64,000 nt of DNA. Origin: Mucilaginibacter boryungensis (GTDB lineage: Bacteria; Bacteroidota; Bacteroidia; Sphingobacteriales; Sphingobacteriaceae). Below, in pieces: positions 19,047 through 27,421 of this stretch. The stretch spans positions 310,001 through 374,000 of the forward strand of contig NZ_JADFFM010000002.1 in NCBI RefSeq assembly GCF_015221995.1, read 5' to 3'. A program made the position numbers and the translations under genes. The notes beneath the pieces were generated by a model. The model worked only from the letters and a program-made list of their open reading frames with translations. It searched no databases and was not told the DNA's origin. The stretch's first letter is position 1. Each line of letters opens with the position of its first letter.

Positions 19047-20165
19047 GTGAAAAAAATTTTATCTGTAAGCTCGAAAAACGAATTAGCTGCATTTATTGAT
19101 TTTCCGCACGATTTGTACAAGGACGATCCGTATTATGTCCCCGAACTTTTTATAGCACAAAGGGATTTGCTTACCAAGCACCCTTTTCATAAGCACAACC
19201 AGTTACAATGCTTTTTGGCTTATGATGGTGATAAGGTAGTTGGCCGTATTGCCGCCATTTTAAATAATGCCCACAACCAATATAATAAGGCAAACGATGG
19301 CTTCTTTGGTTTTTTTGATTGTATAAACGACCAGGAAACCGCTAATATGCTTTTTGATATAGCCACCAAGTGGCTAAAGGGCAAAGGCGTAATAGGTAAA
19401 ATAATGGGCCCGGTTAACTTTTCAACTAACGAACCGTGTGGTTTACTGGTTGAAGGATTTGACAGTTCGCCGTTTTTAATGCAGACCTATAACTTCCCTT
19501 ACTATGCCCAATTAATAGAAGGTTTTGGTTTCCAAAAAGATGTTGACCTGATTGCCTGGCATTGGGACGGGAATAACTACGATGACAAATCGGTAAAGCT
19601 GCTTAACGCGTTAACCGAGCGCTTGAAACGCAATAACATTATCATTCGCAAGGTAAACCTGAAGAACTTTAAGGAAGAAACGATAAAACTGCGCGAGGTG
19701 TACAATTCGGCCTGGGACCAAAACACCGGCTTTGTCCCCTTAACCGACGAGGAATTTAATTACCTGGCGGCAGACCTAAAACTCATATTAGATCCTGACT
19801 TTGCCCTGGTTGCCGAGCAGGATGGAAAAATTGTAGCATTTGGTTTAGCGCTGCCCAACTATAACGAGATATTTAAGAAAATTAAACGCGGGCGCTTGTT
19901 ACCTACCGGCATTTTCAAACTATTGTTAGGTAAAAAGAAGATACAAAGCCTGCGCATTTATGCTTTAGGCGTGGTTGAAGGTTACCGCAAAATGGGTATC
20001 GAGGCTGTTTTATACGGTACAATTATTAAAAACTATACCGAAAAAGGTCTTAAACACGCTGAAGCCGGTTGGACGCTTGAAAATAACACAATGATTAACG
20101 AGGCTATAAAAGCCATTAAGGGCGATCCTTATAAAAAATACAGGCTATACCAAAAACAGATATGA
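19047..20165 (+). CDS. GNAT-fold protein, probable bacterial ceramide synthase (bCerS)
   Basis: A 372-residue protein, starting with GTG, with an N-terminal segment and a C-terminal GNAT-like acyltransferase fold. Visible blocks: FPHDLYKDDPYYVPEL near residue 20, GRIAAILNNAHN, the IMGPVNFSTNEPCGLLVEGF block near residue 125, and GVVEGYRKMGIEAVLY in the acyl-CoA-binding part near residue 315. Proteins of this type were shown in Caulobacter to acylate the sphingoid base and are unrelated to eukaryotic ceramide synthases. Placement directly after spt and overlapping an SDR reductase supports N-acylation of 3-ketosphinganine here. Generic annotation would be GNAT N-acetyltransferase. Confidence 0.75.
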   Translation: MKKILSVSSKNELAAFIDFPHDLYKDDPYYVPELFIAQRDLLTKHPFHKHNQLQCFLAYDGDKVVGRIAAILNNAHNQYNKANDGFFGFFDCINDQETANMLFDIATKWLKGKGVIGKIMGPVNFSTNEPCGLLVEGFDSSPFLMQTYNFPYYAQLIEGFGFQKDVDLIAWHWDGNNYDDKSVKLLNALTERLKRNNIIIRKVNLKNFKEETIKLREVYNSAWDQNTGFVPLTDEEFNYLAADLKLILDPDFALVAEQDGKIVAFGLALPNYNEIFKKIKRGRLLPTGIFKLLLGKKKIQSLRIYALGVVEGYRKMGIEAVLYGTIIKNYTEKGLKHAEAGWTLENNTMINEAIKAIKGDPYKKYRLYQKQI

Positions 20166-21145
20166 GGGAACGGGTTTTGATAACCGGAGCGAGCGGTTTT
20201 GTAGGGTATCATTTGGTGGAGGAAGCGTTACGGAACAACCTGGAAGTGTTTGCAGCAGTAAGAAAAAGCAGCCAGACAGAGCATCTTAAACACCTGGATA
20301 TTAAATACACTTATCCTGATTTTGATAACTTGGCAGCCCTGCAAAAGGAATTTGAGGATAACCAATATCATTATGTGATACACGCGGCAGGCTTAACCCG
20401 GGCAAAAAACCAGCAGGCCTACAACGCGGTAAATGTAAACTATACTGTTAATTTGGCTAAAGCAGCTGCGGCATCGGCAACGTTTAAAAAATTTGTTTTT
20501 ATAAGCAGCCTGGCAGCGTTAGGGCCATTACATACCTTAACCGGTATTATTAATGATAACAGCATACCGCGCCCTGTAACATCATACGGTAAAAGTAAAT
20601 TGCTGGCCGAAGAGAAATTGAAAACCATTGCAGGTTTAAATTGTACTATACTTCGCCCCACCGCCGTTTACGGTCCGCGCGATAAGGATATTTACATTGC
20701 GCTTAAACAATTTGCTAAAGGATTTGAGCCCTACATAGGTACCGCCGCGCAAAAGCTAAGCTTTATTTATGTAACAGACCTTGCCAAAGCAAGCGTAAGG
20801 GCGTTATTCAGCGGCAAAAACCAGGCTTATAATTTAAGCGATGGTAATTTTTACGATAGATATGAATTAGCTGACATTACAAAAGATATATTGCGCAGCA
20901 AAACATACAAAATTCATTTACCTGTCAACTTTGTGAAAATTATTGCATCGGTATCTGAATTTGTTGGTTATTTGCGCAGTCAAACACCAGTGCTTAACAG
21001 GGAAAAATTGCATGAGCTTACTGCAACCAACTGGCATTGCAGTATTGAAGAGGCGAAGCACGATATGGGCTTTTATCCCCAACACGATCTGAAAGCCGGA
21101 TTACGAGAAACAATAAGCTGGTACAAAGCCAATAAATGGCTGTAG
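20162..21145 (+). CDS. NAD(P)-dependent SDR epimerase/dehydratase, probable ceramide reductase (CerR-like)
   Basis: A 327-residue extended short-chain dehydrogenase. The N-terminal nucleotide motif is GASGFVGYH near residue 8; the catalytic Tyr-Lys pair is SYGKSKLLAE near residue 140, preceded by the FISSLAALG strand with the catalytic Ser. Its ATG overlaps the stop of the GNAT gene by 4 bases (ATGA), so translation is coupled. In bacterial ceramide synthesis an SDR of this type reduces the 3-keto group of the oxidised ceramide; the position here supports that role, although the sequence alone would only give an epimerase/dehydratase family call. Confidence 0.78.
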   Translation: MRERVLITGASGFVGYHLVEEALRNNLEVFAAVRKSSQTEHLKHLDIKYTYPDFDNLAALQKEFEDNQYHYVIHAAGLTRAKNQQAYNAVNVNYTVNLAKAAAASATFKKFVFISSLAALGPLHTLTGIINDNSIPRPVTSYGKSKLLAEEKLKTIAGLNCTILRPTAVYGPRDKDIYIALKQFAKGFEPYIGTAAQKLSFIYVTDLAKASVRALFSGKNQAYNLSDGNFYDRYELADITKDILRSKTYKIHLPVNFVKIIASVSEFVGYLRSQTPVLNREKLHELTATNWHCSIEEAKHDMGFYPQHDLKAGLRETISWYKANKWL

Positions 21146-21187
21146 ATCAGTATACACTATATCATACGAAAAATAGAATCAAAACCA

Positions 21188-22516
21188 ATGAAAATTAACA
21201 TTCAGCCCGCCGAAGGTAAACTTGGTATTTTAATACCTGGCCTTGGGGCAGTTGCAACCACAATTATTGCCGGCGTTGAGGCCGTGAAAAAAGGCATCTC
21301 AAAGCCAATAGGCTCGCACACCCAAATGGGAACCATCCGGTTAGGAAAAAGGACCGAAAACCGTAACCCTAAAATTAAAGATTTTGTACCATTGGCCAGC
21401 CTTAACGATATTGTTTTTGGCGGGTGGGACGTATTTTCTGATAACGTATACGAGGCAGCGATGAACGCCGAAGTATTGGAACCAGGCCTGCTTTTCTCTG
21501 TTAAAGAGGAATTGGAAAAGGTAGTGCCAATGAAGGCGGCGTTTGATAAAAACTACGCTAAAAACCTTACCGGCGAACACATAAAAACCGGTACACGTTT
21601 AGAAATGGCCAACCAGTTGATGGAAGACATCAAAAACTTTAAAGAGAAAAATGGCCTTAACCGCGTAGTGGTACTATGGTGCGGATCAACCGAGATATAC
21701 TTTGAACCATCTGATGTACACAGCAGCCTGGCTAAGTTTGAAGCCGGTTTAGCGGCCGATGATCACCTGATATCGCCAAGTATGCTTTATGCTTATGCTG
21801 CTTTAAAATTAGGTATACCATTTGTTAATGGTGCCCCTAACTTAACTGTAGATACCCCGGCCTTAATTGAACTGGCTAAACAAACCAAAACCCCAATTGC
21901 CGGCAAGGATTTCAAAACAGGCCAGACCCTGATGAAAACCATTTTGGCACCAGGCCTGGCTGCACGCTCATTAGGTGTACGCGGCTGGTTCAGTACCAAC
22001 ATTTTGGGTAACCGTGATGGTTTGGTGTTAGATGATCCGGATAACTTTAAAACTAAGGAAGTATCGAAACTGGGCGTGCTGGAAGATATATTGAAGCCGG
22101 AAGAAAACCCTGACCTGTATGGCGATATTTTCCATAAGATCCGTATCAACTACTATCCGCCGCATGGCGATAACAAAGAGAGCTGGGACAACATCGACAT
22201 TTTTGGCTGGTTAGGCTACAAAATGCAGATCAAAATTAACTTCCTGTGCCGCGATTCTATCCTGGCCGCACCGGTAGCGTTAGACCTGGCTATATTTATC
22301 GACCTGGCTAAACGCGCGGGTATGGTAGGCATACAGGAGTGGTTATCGTTCTACCTTAAATCGCCGCAAACCGCGCCTGGCCTGCAGGCAGAGAATGATA
22401 TATTCAAACAACTGCAAAAACTGGAAAACACCCTGCGTTACCTGATGGGCGAAGACCTGATCACGCATTTAGGGCTTGATTATTACGACGACGTTTTTGC
22501 CGACTCGAATAAATAA
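21188..22516 (+). CDS. ino1: Inositol-3-phosphate synthase (MIPS)
   Basis: A 442-residue myo-inositol-1-phosphate synthase, which converts glucose 6-phosphate to inositol phosphate using bound NAD. The N-terminal dinucleotide motif LIPGLGAVATT is near residue 14; VLWCGSTE, NGAPNLTVDTPALIELA, GKDFKTGQT and the FSTNILGNRDGLVL block follow, and HKIRINYYPPHGDNKESWDNI lies late in the catalytic domain. Presence of this gene beside ceramide genes and a CDP-alcohol transferase indicates synthesis of inositol for membrane lipids. A hairpin follows its stop. Confidence 0.95.
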   Translation: MKINIQPAEGKLGILIPGLGAVATTIIAGVEAVKKGISKPIGSHTQMGTIRLGKRTENRNPKIKDFVPLASLNDIVFGGWDVFSDNVYEAAMNAEVLEPGLLFSVKEELEKVVPMKAAFDKNYAKNLTGEHIKTGTRLEMANQLMEDIKNFKEKNGLNRVVVLWCGSTEIYFEPSDVHSSLAKFEAGLAADDHLISPSMLYAYAALKLGIPFVNGAPNLTVDTPALIELAKQTKTPIAGKDFKTGQTLMKTILAPGLAARSLGVRGWFSTNILGNRDGLVLDDPDNFKTKEVSKLGVLEDILKPEENPDLYGDIFHKIRINYYPPHGDNKESWDNIDIFGWLGYKMQIKINFLCRDSILAAPVALDLAIFIDLAKRAGMVGIQEWLSFYLKSPQTAPGLQAENDIFKQLQKLENTLRYLMGEDLITHLGLDYYDDVFADSNK

Positions 22517-22536
22517 CGGCCTACTATATCAATACA

Positions 22537-22569
22537 AAGGGCGCAGCAGTATCTTATTGCTGCGCCCTT
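22537..22569 (+). terminator. Hairpin after ino1
   Basis: Twelve-bp GC-rich stem (22537-22548 with 22558-22569) and a 9-base loop, 20 bases after the ino1 stop. No U-run, so efficiency is uncertain. Confidence 0.55.
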
Positions 22570-22867
22570 GCTATTCAGCACATTTATTCTCTCTTTGTCA
22601 TCCCTACAACATACCCATACATTAGCCAAACATTTGACTTTTTGACCACAATAGTCTATATAGATTTTTTTTAACTTTGGGCGTTTTACAAGCATACCCC
22701 CGGTATACCCTAATTCGGACAAACTAAATGTGACTTTAGGCCGTAAGTAGGTGTTAATAAGAAGCAAGGCGGCTTCATCTATTGTAAATAAAGTGCTTAA
22801 TTCTGGCACTGTTTTACAATTATTTACGGCAAGATAAGTTTGTATAGTGTAATTGTATTTTGAGCAA
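22570..22867 (+). other. Intergenic region before the DUF5686 gene
   Basis: About 300 AT-rich bases. Probably holds the promoter of the DUF5686 gene; the nearest -7 candidate (around GTATTTTG, 22853-22860) lacks one base of the consensus. The open frame on the minus strand looks accidental. Confidence 0.4.
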
Positions 22868-25426
22868 ATGAACTTTAATCATATTTCTAAATTTTCTTTA
22901 TTCTTTCTTCTGTTATTTTGTTCATTCAATGTAATTGCGCAAAACACCGCGGTTTCGGGTACCATAACCGATGCCAACACTCATCAGCCGCTATCTTTTG
23001 TAACCGTATCATTTGTTAACTCAACCATTGGCATTAACAGTAATGACCAGGGTAAATACAGATTAAGCTCATCTCAACAATATTTCCAAATAAAGGCCAC
23101 GTTTGTAGGCTATAAGCCTGCTTTGCTAACCATCGTCCCTGGTAAAGAGCAAGTGGTTAATATCAGGTTATTTCCCGAGGCTAAGGCATTACAGGAAGTG
23201 ACCATAAAATCGGCCAAGAGGCCAAAATATACCAACAGGGATAACCCGGCTGTTGAACTGATTCGTAAGGTGATAGAGAACAAACCGAAGAATCGCCCCG
23301 AGGCTTATGATTATGTTGAATACCGGGCGTATGATAAACTACAGTTATCGTTCATTAACGTATCAGATAAACTGGCCGAAAAGAAATTCTTCAGGAAATA
23401 TAAGTTTATTTTAGATAATCGCGATACTACGCTGATACCGGGTAAGTCGTTGCTGCCTATGTACCTGACCGAAAAACTAACCCAGAATTATTATCGCAAA
23501 AATCCTGAAAAAAAACGCACCATAATTTTAGGAGAAAAAAGCGTTGATTTTGGCAGTTTTATAGATAACGATGGCCTTGGCCAGTACATCAAGCATATTT
23601 ATGCCGATGTTGATATCTATCAAAATAATATATTTTTGATCACTAACCAGTTTCTTAGCCCCATATCAAACTCGGCGCCAACGTTTTATAAATTTTTTAT
23701 TACAGATACGGTGGTAGTGAACAATACCAAGCTGGTAAAACTAAGCTTTACGCCGCGTAACACTACCGATATGCTTTTTGAGGGCAATATTTACATTACC
23801 CTTGATGGTAATTATGCCGTACAAAAAGCCGAACTGGTTATTAACAAAAACATCAACCTTAACTTTGTAAAATCGTTACGGGTTAACTTAGATTTTGAAC
23901 AAAACCCTGATAAACGCTATCACCTTAGCCGGAGTGACATTTTAGCCGACTTTGGCCTAAATAAGAAAAAGAACGGCGGCATATTTGGCGACAGGACTAT
24001 TACTTTTAAAAACTACATAGTTAACCAGCCCCGGCCCGATACAACCTATACCACCGCCGAAGCTACCGAGATAGCCGATGAGGTGAAGCACCGCAGTGAT
24101 GACTTTTGGGCTAAAAATCGTTTAGATACGCTAACTACGGCCGAATCTAAAGTTTATAAAAATATTGACAGCCTGCAGAAAATGCCCTCGTTCAGGCGCA
24201 CTATGGATATTGCCACCCTACTGTTAGCTGGCTATAAATCATTCGGCCCGTTTGAGGTTGGCCCTTCAAACGCGTTTTACAGCTTTAACCCTATTGAAGG
24301 CTTACGCCTGCGTTTAGGCGGCCGTACTACCCCCGAATTAAGTAAGCGCTATTATTTTGAAACTTATGGCGCTTATGGCTTTACCGATAAGAAATGGAAA
24401 TATTTTGGCAGCGCCACTTATTCCCTCAACGATAAATCTATTTATAAATTCCCGCAGAACTATGTGCGTATAAGCGTACAAAAAGATACTAAGATACCGG
24501 GACAGGCTTTGCAATTTGTACAGGAGGATAACTTTTTACTATCCTTTAAACGTGGGGAAAATGATAAATTCTTGTATAACGATAACTACAAGATCAACTA
24601 CGTGCATGAATATGCCAGCCATTTCTCGTACGCATTAGGCTTTAATAACTGGACACAGCAACCGGCCGGTTCGTTGTATTCTATTAGTAATGCCAATACG
24701 GCTACGCCAAATGTGGTAAATCACTTAACCACATCTGAAGCTTCGCTGCAGTTACGTTATGCCCCGCACGAACAGTTTTACCAGGGCAAAATATATCGTA
24801 TACCTATCCCTAATAAGTACCCCATTGTTACTTTTAACTATATCCAGGGTATTAAAAACGTGTTTAACAGTTCGTACAACTATCAAAATGTGGACCTGCG
24901 GTTTGATAAACATTTTTACGAATCGTTCCTGGGGTATTCTGATATATCGTTGGAAGGCAACCGCATTTTTGGCCAGGTACCTTATCCGCTGCTTACCATT
25001 CATCAGGCTAACCAAACCTATGCTTACGATATAGAATCGTACAACCTGATGAACTTTTTAGAGTTTGTGAGCGACAAATATGTGGCTTTAAAAATTGACC
25101 AGCACTGGCAAGGGCTCTTCTTTAACAAAATACCATTGCTAAAAAAATTAAAGTGGCGCGAAACAACCACCTTTAAATTATTGTATGGTAGTGTAGGTGA
25201 TAATAATAATCCGGGTATCCATCCCCAGTTATACCAATACCCCATTGAAAAAAACGGCGCCCCAATTACTTATGCATTGGGTAACACGCCATATATTGAA
25301 GGCAGTGTAGGTATAGAAAATATATTTAAACTGATCAGGATTGATGCGGTTAAACGTTTCACCTACCTGGATCATCCCGGCGTTGCAACCTGGGGCATAC
25401 GTACACGTGTTAAATTTGATTTTTAA
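22868..25426 (+). CDS. DUF5686 outer-membrane protein with carboxypeptidase-regulatory-like domain
   Basis: About 852 residues from ATG 22868 (MNFNHISKFSLFF), with a Sec signal peptide ending NVIAQ. Residues about 25-110 form a CarboxypepD_reg-like beta sandwich (VSGTITDANTHQPLSFVTV, FVGYKPALL). The remaining 740 residues match the DUF5686 type: a long periplasmic part followed by a predicted outer-membrane barrel ending WGIRTRVKFDF with a terminal Phe. There is no TonB box or plug, so it is not a classical receptor. Function is unknown. Its placement between ino1 and the phosphatidyltransferase inside the sphingolipid cluster makes a role in lipid placement or envelope assembly possible. Confidence 0.82.
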   Translation: MNFNHISKFSLFFLLLFCSFNVIAQNTAVSGTITDANTHQPLSFVTVSFVNSTIGINSNDQGKYRLSSSQQYFQIKATFVGYKPALLTIVPGKEQVVNIRLFPEAKALQEVTIKSAKRPKYTNRDNPAVELIRKVIENKPKNRPEAYDYVEYRAYDKLQLSFINVSDKLAEKKFFRKYKFILDNRDTTLIPGKSLLPMYLTEKLTQNYYRKNPEKKRTIILGEKSVDFGSFIDNDGLGQYIKHIYADVDIYQNNIFLITNQFLSPISNSAPTFYKFFITDTVVVNNTKLVKLSFTPRNTTDMLFEGNIYITLDGNYAVQKAELVINKNINLNFVKSLRVNLDFEQNPDKRYHLSRSDILADFGLNKKKNGGIFGDRTITFKNYIVNQPRPDTTYTTAEATEIADEVKHRSDDFWAKNRLDTLTTAESKVYKNIDSLQKMPSFRRTMDIATLLLAGYKSFGPFEVGPSNAFYSFNPIEGLRLRLGGRTTPELSKRYYFETYGAYGFTDKKWKYFGSATYSLNDKSIYKFPQNYVRISVQKDTKIPGQALQFVQEDNFLLSFKRGENDKFLYNDNYKINYVHEYASHFSYALGFNNWTQQPAGSLYSISNANTATPNVVNHLTTSEASLQLRYAPHEQFYQGKIYRIPIPNKYPIVTFNYIQGIKNVFNSSYNYQNVDLRFDKHFYESFLGYSDISLEGNRIFGQVPYPLLTIHQANQTYAYDIESYNLMNFLEFVSDKYVALKIDQHWQGLFFNKIPLLKKLKWRETTTFKLLYGSVGDNNNPGIHPQLYQYPIEKNGAPITYALGNTPYIEGSVGIENIFKLIRIDAVKRFTYLDHPGVATWGIRTRVKFDF

Positions 25427-25457
25427 CTTTTATCTTTAAAGCAATTTAGCATACAAT

Positions 25458-26204
25458 ATGGAAAGCCAGGTTACTAATCCCAACAATACATCCTTACGTA
25501 CCAGTTTGCAGCTGGGCATTTATAAGGTTATTGATCCGTTTGTTAAACTTTTAATTAAGTTAGGCTTAACGCCAAATATGGTAACGTCTATTGGCTTTGT
25601 GCTAAACGTTGGTGTAGCTGTAATTTTTATTATTGGCGCCGAAGAAGGCAACCGCGGCGATTTGCGATATGTAGGCTGGGCCGGCGGATTGATACTTTTT
25701 GCTGGCCTGTTTGATATGCTTGACGGCCAGGTTGCACGTTTGGGCAACATGAAATCTACCTTTGGGGCTTTGTACGATTCAGTGCTTGACCGTTATAGCG
25801 AACTGATCATGTTTCTGGGTATATGTTATTACCTGGTAGGGCATCATTATTTTATCAGCTCTATAGCCGCTTTTATTGCTATGATAGGGTCTATGATGGT
25901 AAGCTACGTGCGTGCGCGTGCCGAAGGCCTGGGTATTGAATGCAAAGGGGGCCTGATGCAAAGGCCTGAACGGGTAGTGACCATTGGTTTGTTTGCCATA
26001 CTATGCGGCGTAACGTCGTTATATATTGGTGGCGATTGGAAACTGTATATCCCCGGCGTTAAGTACCATGTATTTGAAACCATATCTATATTCACTATAC
26101 CTATTGTAGCCCTTTCGTTTTTAACAAATATTACTGCCTTTAACCGGCTGATCGATGCAAAAAGATCGTTGTTGGAAAAAGACAAAACTAACTCCTCTAA
26201 TTAA
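25458..26204 (+). CDS. CDP-alcohol phosphatidyltransferase, probable phosphatidylinositol-phosphate synthase
   Basis: A 248-residue integral membrane protein with about six TM helices. The family signature DGx2ARx8Gx3Dx3D is complete: DGQVARLGNMKSTFGALYDS followed by VLD (residues about 97-119). These enzymes transfer a phosphatidyl group from CDP-diacylglycerol to an alcohol. With ino1 in the same cluster and the Aur1-like gene downstream, inositol phosphate is the likely acceptor, as reported for the inositol-lipid cluster of Bacteroides thetaiotaomicron. Glycerol phosphate (PgsA) is the alternative. The stop and the next start overlap by one base (TAATG), so the genes are translationally coupled. 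Confidence 0.85.
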   Translation: MESQVTNPNNTSLRTSLQLGIYKVIDPFVKLLIKLGLTPNMVTSIGFVLNVGVAVIFIIGAEEGNRGDLRYVGWAGGLILFAGLFDMLDGQVARLGNMKSTFGALYDSVLDRYSELIMFLGICYYLVGHHYFISSIAAFIAMIGSMMVSYVRARAEGLGIECKGGLMQRPERVVTIGLFAILCGVTSLYIGGDWKLYIPGVKYHVFETISIFTIPIVALSFLTNITAFNRLIDAKRSLLEKDKTNSSN

Positions 26205-26785
26205 TGCGTTTACTATTTTCATTGCTGCTCTCGTCAACATTATTTCTACAAGGGTTCTCGGTCAAAAAATTTAATACTACTGCCTCCGAAACGGATACCG
26301 TTAAACGAAACCTGAAAAAGGACATCCACTTTCCCGAACCGGCCAATATTTCTAAATTATTCTATATACAGCGCGACCCGAATACCAATACGCTGATATA
26401 TGAATTAAACACCGATAAATCAGGCGAATTGGATACCGACAACCCGCTGCATGTATATTGGATACGTTATGCCGAAAAAGGGCAGCGCGAGGAATTGAAT
26501 TATATACAACGCAAATTTGCTTATGGCGTTACCTCAAAACAGGTAAAAAGCAATCAATTTGATATCAGATTTGTAGCGTATAAAAAAATGCCCTTAAATT
26601 TGCAGAAGAGCGATGATGGGAAATACCATATCTTTGCAACAATTGCAAAAAAACAAGCTATACTAAATCGTATATTTGTTAAAGTTGAAGGCGGATCGTT
26701 CTGGATACCCAATATTGTATATGTGGAAATGAAAGGTACCGACCCTGCCACAGGTAAAGAGATCATGGAACGTTTTAAACCCTGA
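26204..26785 (+). CDS. DUF4833 secreted protein in the inositol-lipid operon
   Basis: A 193-residue exported protein with a short N-terminal hydrophobic signal (LLFSLLLSSTLFLQGFS). The rest fits DUF4833: FYIQRDPNTNTLIYELN, NPLHVYWIRYAEKG, YGVTSK and FVKVEGGSFWIPNIVYVEMKG blocks. No catalytic motif is recognisable. It is locked between the phosphatidyltransferase (1-base overlap) and the hydroxylase (9-base gap), and I recall a DUF4833 gene in the Bacteroides inositol-lipid cluster too, so its function probably concerns that lipid in the periplasm. An acyl- or headgroup-binding protein is one guess. Confidence 0.75.
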   Translation: MRLLFSLLLSSTLFLQGFSVKKFNTTASETDTVKRNLKKDIHFPEPANISKLFYIQRDPNTNTLIYELNTDKSGELDTDNPLHVYWIRYAEKGQREELNYIQRKFAYGVTSKQVKSNQFDIRFVAYKKMPLNLQKSDDGKYHIFATIAKKQAILNRIFVKVEGGSFWIPNIVYVEMKGTDPATGKEIMERFKP

Positions 26786-26794
26786 TTAAGCGTT

Positions 26795-27421
26795 ATGAAA
26801 AAGAATTATGTGTCGAACTCGACAGAGAGTGTGAGGATGTTTAAAAGCGACTTTTTAGAAAGTCTGTCGAAAGTACATTTTACTGTGCCCTTGTTTGCCT
26901 TTATCCCCGTTATTTTAATTTGCAGCTATGTAGCGCTTTTTAAAACAGGCTTAGGTATACTTAACTTTTTTGAAATGCTGGCCGCAGGTTTATTTATTTG
27001 GACATTGACCGAATACATACTGCACCGCTTTGTATTCCATTATATACCTAAGGCACCCTGGGCATTAAGGCTGCATTTTATATTCCACGGCGTGCATCAT
27101 GATTATCCCAGCGATGCTAAACGCCTGGTAATGCCATTATCAGCCAGTATACCTTTGGCTACCGGCTTCTTTTTCCTTTTTAAATACCTGCTGCCAACCA
27201 ATCATGTTTACGGTTTTTTTGCTGGTTTTATAATCGGTTATTTGGTTTATGATATTGGCCACTATGCCATTCACCACTTTAACTTTAAAGGCGGGTTATG
27301 GAAAAAAATAAAACAGCACCATATGCTGCACCACTATCAGGACCCAAGCAAAGGCTATGGTGTAAGTTCAGCCCTTTGGGATAAAATATTCCAATCGGAT
27401 TTCCCTAAGAAACAAGTATGA
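26795..27421 (+). CDS. Fatty-acid hydroxylase / sterol-desaturase superfamily enzyme
   Basis: A 208-residue membrane di-iron oxygenase. Its histidine boxes are visible in order: HRFVFH near residue 76, HGVHHDYP near 100, HYAIHH near 160, and HHMLHHYQ near 178. Four hydrophobic segments separate them. The arrangement matches the Scs7/FA2H type that adds a 2-hydroxyl to the N-acyl chain of ceramides; the neighbouring ceramide genes favour that reaction, giving 2-hydroxy-ceramide. Carotenoid hydroxylase of the CrtZ type is a weaker alternative, with no carotenoid genes nearby. It overlaps the next gene by 4 bases (ATGA). Confidence 0.82.
   Translation: MKKNYVSNSTESVRMFKSDFLESLSKVHFTVPLFAFIPVILICSYVALFKTGLGILNFFEMLAAGLFIWTLTEYILHRFVFHYIPKAPWALRLHFIFHGVHHDYPSDAKRLVMPLSASIPLATGFFFLFKYLLPTNHVYGFFAGFIIGYLVYDIGHYAIHHFNFKGGLWKKIKQHHMLHHYQDPSKGYGVSSALWDKIFQSDFPKKQV

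Noticed and set aside
22483..22809. 108-codon open frame on the minus strand
   Set aside because: Overlaps the end of ino1 and its hairpin, lacks a domain-like composition, and lies in AT-rich spacer.
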